Origin: an uncultured Lachnospiraceae bacterium
GTDB taxonomy: Bacteria; Bacillota; Clostridia; Lachnospirales; Lachnospiraceae
DNA length: 10,843 nt
Direction: 5' to 3'
NCBI GenBank assembly: GCA_947068385.1
Contig: CAMTBF010000078.1
Span: 1 to 10,843 of the forward strand
Below are positions 7,170 to 10,843 of this stretch, one piece after another; position 1 is the stretch's first letter, and each line of letters opens with the position of its first letter. The notes beneath the pieces are model-generated. The model searched no databases and had not been told where the DNA came from. It saw nothing but the letters and a program-made list of their open reading frames with translations. Made by a program: the position numbers and the translations under genes.

Positions 7170-9200
7170 ATGATGACATACGAAGAATTCCGTGACAGAT
7201 TCCATATCCGCCTCACCGCCCAGCAGACCGAGGCCGTCCGCGCGGTGGAGGGCCCCGTCCTGCTGCTGGCCGTCCCCGGCAGCGGCAAGACCACCGTCCT
7301 GGTGACCAGGCTGGGCTACATGATACACTGCGCGGGGATATCCCCCGAGAACATCCTGACCCTGACCTATACCGTGGCCGCCACGAGAGACATGGCGGCC
7401 CGGTTCGCGGAGCGCTTCGGGGAGGAGGCTGGCAGGCGCATGGAATTCCGCACCATCAACGGCGTCTGCGCCAAAATCATTGACTACTATAGTCAGCTGA
7501 TAGGCAAGCAATCCTTTTTGCTGGTGACGGATGAAAAGCTCATAGCGGGCATACTCTCCGGCATCTACCAGAGCGTGGAGGGCGGCTATGCAACGGAAGG
7601 GGACTTAAAGGGAATCCGGACATTGATTACCTACATTAAGAACAGCATGCTGGACGCGGCGGAAATCAAAGACCTGGAGCAGGAGAGCGACTGGCGGATA
7701 TCGGAAATCTACAGGCTCTACCGGGCGGGGCTGCGGGCCAGGGGCATGATGGACTATGACGACCAGATGCTGTACGCCTACAGCATCCTGACAAAGAGCC
7801 CGGAGACCCTGCGGCATTTCCGGGAGAAGTTCCCCTATATCTGCGTGGACGAGGCCCAGGACACCTCCAGGATCCAGCACGCGATCATCCGTCTGCTGGC
7901 AGGCGGCCGGGACAACCTGTTCCTGGTGGGGGACGAGGACCAGAGCATCTACGGCTTCCGGGCGGCCTATCCCCAGGCCCTGCTCTCCTTCGAGCAGGAG
8001 CATCCCGGGGCCCGGGTGCTGCTGATGGAGGAGAATTTCCGCTCCTGCGCCCAGATCGTGGAGGCGGCAGACTGCTTCATCCAGAGGAACCTCCTGCGCC
8101 ATGCCAAGCACATGAGGCCGTCCAGGCCCGCCGGGGCGGACATCAGGGAGATTCCCCTGAAAGGCCGCGGCGCCCAGTATACCTACCTGGCCAAGGTGGC
8201 GGAGGAGTGCAGGATACAGACCGCCGTCCTCTACCGGGACAATGAGAGCGCCCTGCCTCTGGTAGACCTTCTGGAGCGGCGGGGCATCCCCTACAGGATC
8301 CGCAACGCGGACATGGTCTTCTTCACCCACCGGGTGGTGCAGGACATCCGGAATATCATCCTCTTCGCATGGAATCCCAGGGATACGGAACTGTTCCTGC
8401 AGATATACTACAAGCTGTCTTCCTATATCAACAAGCAGGCGGCGCTGCGCATCTGCGAGATCAGTGAGAAAAAGGATATGGACGTCCTGGAGGCCGCGGT
8501 CCGCTTCGGCCGTCTGGAGGAGAAGACGGAGCATAGCTGCAGGGCGTTGCGGCTGCAGTTCAGGAGCCTGCTGTCGGACGCGGCGGAGGCGGCTCTGGAC
8601 CGGATTTCCCAGGAGATGGGGTATCGGGAGTATCTGAAAAGGGCGGGCATCAGCGACGGCAAGCTGGCCATCCTCAGGGCCATCGCCCACTATGAGGAAA
8701 GCCCCCTGGGCCTGGTGGAACGGCTGGATGTGCTGCGAAGGATCATCGAAGAGAAGGAATATGACGCGGGCTGCCCCTTCCTCCTGTCCACCATCCACGC
8801 CAGCAAGGGCCTGGAGTATGACAGGGTCTATCTGATGGACGTGGCGGACGGCATCTTTCCGGAGGCCGTGCCGGAGCGCCAGGCGGATATGGACGAGAAG
8901 GAGCGGCAGGCATATGAGGAGGAGCGCCGCCTGTTCTATGTGGCCATGACCCGGGCCAGGGACATGCTGTCGGTCTTCGGCCTGAACAGGAAGTCGGCCT
9001 TCCGCACGGAGCTGTTCGCCCGGATGAAATACCAGCGGTTCCGTGACGCCATCGGGGAGGGGCTGATAGTAAGGCATAAGAAGTTCGGGGAGGGCGTCGT
9101 CGTGGAGGAGGGGAAGACCCAGGTCCTCATACAGTTCGGCAGCCGCCAGAGGCGGCTGGACTTGAAGACGCTTTACGAACAGGATCTGCTGATTCTGTGA
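7170..9200 (+). CDS. UvrD/PcrA-like superfamily 1A DNA helicase
   Basis: A 676-residue ATP-dependent 3'-5' DNA helicase of the UvrD/PcrA/Rep type, cytoplasmic, for DNA repair or removal of bound proteins. Motifs in order: Q-motif LTAQQ (15-19), Walker A AVPGSGKTT (34-42), Walker B VDEAQDTS (226-233), GDEDQSIYGFR (254-264), ENFRS (288-292), STIHASKGLEYDRVYL (540-555) and motif VI LFYVAMTRAR (588-597). Residues 633-668 (VRHKKFGEGVVV onward) resemble the Tudor-like C-terminal domain with which PcrA binds RNA polymerase. Two differences stand out: motif Ia reads TYTVAATRDMAAR rather than TFTNKAAREM, and the usual Thr-x-His motif Ib is TING (95-98). At 676 residues it is shorter than B. subtilis PcrA (about 740), so a second, PcrA-like paralogue is as likely as PcrA itself. 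The start at ATG 7170 has AAGGAG 10 bases upstream; a second ATG follows at 7173. It is divergent from the SUV3-like gene. Confidence 0.93.
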   Translation: MMTYEEFRDRFHIRLTAQQTEAVRAVEGPVLLLAVPGSGKTTVLVTRLGYMIHCAGISPENILTLTYTVAATRDMAARFAERFGEEAGRRMEFRTINGVCAKIIDYYSQLIGKQSFLLVTDEKLIAGILSGIYQSVEGGYATEGDLKGIRTLITYIKNSMLDAAEIKDLEQESDWRISEIYRLYRAGLRARGMMDYDDQMLYAYSILTKSPETLRHFREKFPYICVDEAQDTSRIQHAIIRLLAGGRDNLFLVGDEDQSIYGFRAAYPQALLSFEQEHPGARVLLMEENFRSCAQIVEAADCFIQRNLLRHAKHMRPSRPAGADIREIPLKGRGAQYTYLAKVAEECRIQTAVLYRDNESALPLVDLLERRGIPYRIRNADMVFFTHRVVQDIRNIILFAWNPRDTELFLQIYYKLSSYINKQAALRICEISEKKDMDVLEAAVRFGRLEEKTEHSCRALRLQFRSLLSDAAEAALDRISQEMGYREYLKRAGISDGKLAILRAIAHYEESPLGLVERLDVLRRIIEEKEYDAGCPFLLSTIHASKGLEYDRVYLMDVADGIFPEAVPERQADMDEKERQAYEEERRLFYVAMTRARDMLSVFGLNRKSAFRTELFARMKYQRFRDAIGEGLIVRHKKFGEGVVVEEGKTQVLIQFGSRQRRLDLKTLYEQDLLIL

Positions 9201-9217
9201 GGCGACCACCTCACAGA
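9194..9217 (+). terminator. Stable hairpin overlapping the stop codon of the UvrD-like gene
   Basis: TCTGTGAGG (9194-9202) pairs perfectly with CCTCACAGA (9209-9217) over a 6-base loop, and the TGA stop (9198-9200) lies inside the 5' arm. No T-run follows. It probably marks the 3' end of the mRNA but is not a canonical intrinsic terminator. Confidence 0.5.
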
Positions 9218-9240
9218 GCCAACAGATCCCGCATCATTCC

Positions 9241-9253
9241 TGTCCATTGGACA
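9241..9253. repeat. Small inverted repeat in the convergent gap
   Basis: TGTCC-ATT-GGACA is a 5-bp stem with a 3-base loop, lying between the UvrD-like stop and the stop of the opposing 80-residue gene. An imperfect hairpin around 9253-9269 adjoins it. On the minus strand they may form a weak terminator for the small gene, as there is only a three-T run. Confidence 0.3.
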
Positions 9254-9268
9254 AAGGGCCTTCGGCTT

Positions 9269-9511
9269 TCAGAACATGGAGCCTGTGCCCATCATGCCGA
9301 TCAGCTGGTCGCGCTGCACCGCATCCTCCGATCCCTTGGCCTTGGATGCCAGGCCGTCCAGCTCCATCTTGCTGGCGGCAGCGCGCATGAGCTTTTCCTG
9401 GAATTCCCTTTTCTCCTCCTCCGCCTTCCGGGCCCTTCTCTCGGCCCTGGCCCTGTTCTGCAGGCGCAGGGTGTTCTCCATGGTGTGCAGCATCTGAGTC
9501 ATGTCGTTCAT
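9269..9511 (-). CDS. Small charged coiled-coil protein, function unknown
   Basis: An 80-residue protein that I do not recognise. Residues about 8-60 are rich in Arg, Lys, Glu and Ala with heptad-like spacing of Leu, Met and Ala, predicting one long helix or coiled coil. The stretch 19-38 is very dense in Arg and Glu. The end is Gly/Met-rich (IGMMGTGSMF). There is no signal peptide, membrane segment or Cys pair. The start is the first Met of the frame, with a weak GGCAGG site about 9 bases upstream; Met4 is an alternative. It lies 120 bases downstream of the alkyltransferase-like gene on the same strand, with no clear terminator or promoter between, so co-transcription is possible. Coding status is inferred from the protein-like composition and its position in an otherwise empty convergent gap. 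The opposite strand here also has an open frame, but with an atypical composition. Confidence 0.65.
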   Translation of the reverse strand: MNDMTQMLHTMENTLRLQNRARAERRARKAEEEKREFQEKLMRAAASKMELDGLASKAKGSEDAVQRDQLIGMMGTGSMF

Positions 9512-9631
9512 ATGGATTACCTGCCTTTCCGGAATCTGTGCGTTCCCTCTCTCACTTTCTTTATCGGCTGTTCAGCGGCTTTTCCTGAGATGGCCGACAT
9601 GAAATCCGGGAGAGGGAGGAGAGAATGCCTG

Positions 9632-9985
9632 CTACAGGACAGCGTCCTCCAGGGTATTGGCCCAGCCGTAGCGCTTCAGTTCCACCTTCCAGCCCTCCTC
9701 CGTCCGCTTCACCTCCACGCCCTCCGCCTCCAGCAGGAGCTTCTGCAGGTCAGGGGTGTCGAAATAGACGGCCCCGGCCAGCAGGCCTTTGGCATTGACG
9801 ATGCGGTGGGCGGGGATGTCGGCGGGCCGTCCGTCCGGCGTCCTGGCCAGGCCGCGCTTTAAGCCGTAGCCTACCTGGCGGGCATTCTTTGGCTTGCCGC
9901 ACATAAGGGCTATCTGCCCGTAGGTGGCCACCCGGCCCTCCGGGATGCGCCCGCAGACAAGGGCCATTTTCTGATAAAAATCCAT
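9632..9985 (-). CDS. Alkyltransferase-like protein (ATL), MGMT family without the acceptor cysteine
   Basis: A 117-residue protein matching the DNA-binding C-terminal domain of O6-alkylguanine-DNA alkyltransferases (Ogt/Ada/MGMT). The active-site motif PCHR is here PAHR (58-61), so Ala59 replaces the alkyl-accepting Cys and the protein cannot transfer alkyl groups to itself. Other key positions are kept: TYGQ (21-24), whose Tyr helps flip the base; NARQVGYGL (34-42) with the arginine finger Arg36; and IVNAKG (62-67). In the family, ATL proteins with Trp or Ala at this site bind O6-alkylguanine tightly and flag it for nucleotide excision repair, which is the inferred role. The start at ATG 9985 follows GAGAGG at 9 bases. 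It lies 38 bases after the P-loop kinase gene on the same strand, suggesting an operon. The C-terminal region (90-117) adds a basic strand and an acidic end. Confidence 0.92.
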   Translation of the reverse strand: MDFYQKMALVCGRIPEGRVATYGQIALMCGKPKNARQVGYGLKRGLARTPDGRPADIPAHRIVNAKGLLAGAVYFDTPDLQKLLLEAEGVEVKRTEEGWKVELKRYGWANTLEDAVL

Positions 9986-10023
9986 GGGATGCCTCTCTTT
10001 CCGGAATGCAGTAAAACCGCATG

Positions 10024-10536
10024 CTATAAAGCCAGATCCACCTGGTATCCGTCATCAATCAGGATGTAATCGTTGCCGTATTTCCGGCACATCTCCAGGT
10101 TGCGGGCATTTTCCTCCAGGAAGGTATCGGCATCGTACCAGGAATCGTCCATGCGCTGCTCGATGACACAGGCGTATCGGCGGATGTCGGAGAAATGGTT
10201 CCGGATGTAATCCGGCGTCATGATGAGGCAGCGGTAGCGGATCTCCTTCAGATAATCCTCCTCGAAGTCCTGCCTCCAGTCAAAGGGGATGTAGCAGCCC
10301 TCCACCACAAGATTCTGGCCGTTCTCGATGGCCGTCTTCACCATCTCCCTGACCACGGGCCAGAGATAGGGGGTCAGCGCATCATCGTCCGACGGGGTCA
10401 GCTCCGTGTAGCCGCTTCTGATGAGGCCCATCTTCAGATGGTCGATGGACAGGTAGGGGTAGTGGTATTTTTCCAGCAGCCTTTGGGCCAGGGCGGTCTT
10501 TCCCGTGTGGGATGCGCCTGCAATCAGGATGATCAT
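10024..10536 (-). CDS. P-loop small-molecule kinase-like protein, substrate unknown
   Basis: A 170-residue compact P-loop NTPase with the build of a nucleoside- or metabolite-kinase. Walker A GASHTGKT occupies residues 7-14 directly after a hydrophobic first strand (IILIA). An SIDHLKMGLIRSG segment (30-42) has an acidic residue where this kinase group places its substrate or base residue. NLVVEG (75-80) ends a buried strand with an acidic residue, as in zeta-toxin or 2-phosphoglycerate-kinase-like folds. DIRRYAC (117-123) could form the lid with paired Arg. No annotated subfamily is matched confidently, so no substrate is assigned. The ATG at 10536 has AAGGAGG 7 bases upstream, an unambiguous start. 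It leads a likely operon with the ATL gene and has its own divergent promoter. A nucleotide or sugar kinase is most likely; an ATPase without kinase activity is possible. Confidence 0.85.
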   Translation of the reverse strand: MIILIAGASHTGKTALAQRLLEKYHYPYLSIDHLKMGLIRSGYTELTPSDDDALTPYLWPVVREMVKTAIENGQNLVVEGCYIPFDWRQDFEEDYLKEIRYRCLIMTPDYIRNHFSDIRRYACVIEQRMDDSWYDADTFLEENARNLEMCRKYGNDYILIDDGYQVDLAL

Positions 10537-10578
10537 GGGATTTCCTCCTTGCGTGTGTAAATGTCTTTCCGGGTCAAT

Positions 10579-10607
10579 ATTTTATCACAGAATTCTCGTT
10601 TTGTGTT
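10579..10607 (-). promoter_or_regulatory. Promoter for the kinase and ATL operon
   Basis: On the minus strand TAAAAT (complement of 10579-10584, 5 of 6) is preceded by TGA, an extended -10. At 17 bases lies AACACA (10602-10607), 3 of 6 to the -35 consensus. It is followed about 37 bases later by AAGGAGG and the kinase ATG. Confidence 0.6.
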
Positions 10608-10612
10608 AGAAT
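10584..10612 (+). promoter_or_regulatory. Promoter for the membrane protein gene at the right edge
   Basis: TAGAAT (10607-10612, 5 of 6) is preceded by TGT, an extended -10. ATCACA (10584-10589, 4 of 6) lies exactly 17 bases upstream. It overlaps the opposing promoter almost completely: each -10 shares one base with the other's -35. Confidence 0.6.
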
Positions 10613-10685
10613 ATTAGGAAAGAAGTGGAACTTTTGCGCGGATTCTTCGTTTGATTCCATAGAGAAGAGGAAGGGGGAGGCGAAA

Positions 10686-10843
10686 ATGACAGGAATCTAT
10701 GCAATCCTGCATCTGCTGGTGGACGGCATGTGCGCGCTGGGCATGTTCGGCAGGCTTCTGCCTGGGGGAGACAGAGGGCTCTCCATATTGGTGTACAATT
10801 TCTGCGCCTTTGCGCTGCAGATGCCCCTGGGGGTGGCGCTGGA
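10686..10843 (+). CDS. Unidentified polytopic membrane protein (N-terminus only)
   Basis: The first 52 codons of a gene that runs out of the window. The ATG at 10686 has a strong GGGGGAGG site ending 5 bases upstream and a promoter about 75 bases before it. Residues 4-22 are hydrophobic but contain His9, Asp13 and Cys16 (HLLVDGMCA); a short GGDR loop (27-30) follows, then a second hydrophobic run from about 32 to the edge. This predicts an integral membrane protein with a polar residue inside the first helix, as in transporters or membrane enzymes. I cannot name the family from this fragment. Confidence 0.75.
   Translation, partial: MTGIYAILHLLVDGMCALGMFGRLLPGGDRGLSILVYNFCAFALQMPLGVAL

Larger units (their letters stand above)
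10576..10615. promoter_or_regulatory. Forty-base imperfect palindrome spanning divergent promoters
   Basis: Bases 10576-10581 (AATATT) mirror 10610-10615, CACA (10586-10589) mirrors TGTG (10602-10605), and the pairs 10583-10584 and 10591-10592 also match, all about the same centre (between 10595 and 10596). Fourteen of 20 positions pair, plus two G-T. It carries the -10 and -35 elements of both flanking promoters, so one dimeric regulator could control both directions. Confidence 0.55.

Noticed and set aside
7605..9209. A 534-codon minus-strand frame inside the UvrD-like gene
   Set aside because: It is antisense to a helicase with all its ATPase motifs, and its protein is low-complexity Leu/Gln/His/Pro-rich with no domain.
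9540..9631. A possible terminator between the ATL gene and the coiled-coil gene
   Set aside because: Only a 4-bp GCTG/CAGC stem and a distant TCCCTCTC/GAGAGGGA pairing are present, with no T-run on the minus strand.
7084..10570. CTTTCCGG or its complement seen in several intergenic regions as a possible shared operator
   Set aside because: The same octamer also occurs inside coding DNA (for example near 6749 and 8854), so it is not specific to regulatory regions; only the longer 11-mer pair was kept, at low interest.
1..10843. A search for a defence island, CRISPR array, retron, transposon or biosynthetic cluster
   Set aside because: No repeat-spacer pattern, reverse transcriptase, transposase, toxin-antitoxin pair or cluster of linked effectors is visible; the helicases and P-loop kinase have simpler housekeeping-type explanations.

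Overview
The window reads as a chromosomal segment of a GC-rich Clostridia bacterium, most likely Lachnospiraceae. The reasons are the PPi-type phosphofructokinase, strong AAGGAGG-like ribosome binding sites, sigma-A promoters that often carry an extended TGn -10, a bacterial SUV3-like helicase and a gut-type GH38 mannosidase. This assignment is inference from gene content, not from a marker gene. The DNA is almost fully coding: no gap exceeds about 205 bases, and I see no rRNA, tRNA, CRISPR array, insertion sequence or phage gene.

Layout. Bases 2-1045 hold the 3' part of a 6-phosphofructokinase whose specificity residues point to pyrophosphate as phosphoryl donor; a good intrinsic terminator closes it. 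A membrane-anchored NodB-type polysaccharide deacetylase (1189-1890) follows. A recognisable promoter then drives a large cytoplasmic GH38 alpha-mannosidase (2035-4827). The mannosidase converges on a SUV3-like RNA helicase with a C-terminal zinc-ribbon-like motif (4896-6965, minus strand). That helicase is divergent from a UvrD/PcrA-like DNA helicase (7170-9200) across a 204-base region with a promoter in each direction and short direct repeats. Beyond it, three minus-strand genes run toward the UvrD-like gene. They are a P-loop small-molecule kinase of unknown substrate (10024-10536), an alkyltransferase-like protein with Ala at the acceptor-Cys position (9632-9985), and an 80-residue charged coiled-coil protein (9269-9511). 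The right edge holds the start of an unidentified membrane protein (10686 onward). It is divergent from the kinase across a near-palindromic 40-base element carrying two overlapping, oppositely directed promoters.

How the genes fit together. The left third is central carbon, cell-envelope and glycan metabolism. The middle and right are nucleic-acid processing: an RNA helicase, a DNA helicase and a DNA-damage recognition protein. I see no multi-gene defence island or biosynthetic cluster, and most of the window is ordinary core or accessory chromosome. The items most worth following are the mitochondrial-type SUV3 helicase with its zinc-binding tail, the symmetric divergent promoter near 10595, and the catalytically dead alkyltransferase-like gene next to an orphan kinase.
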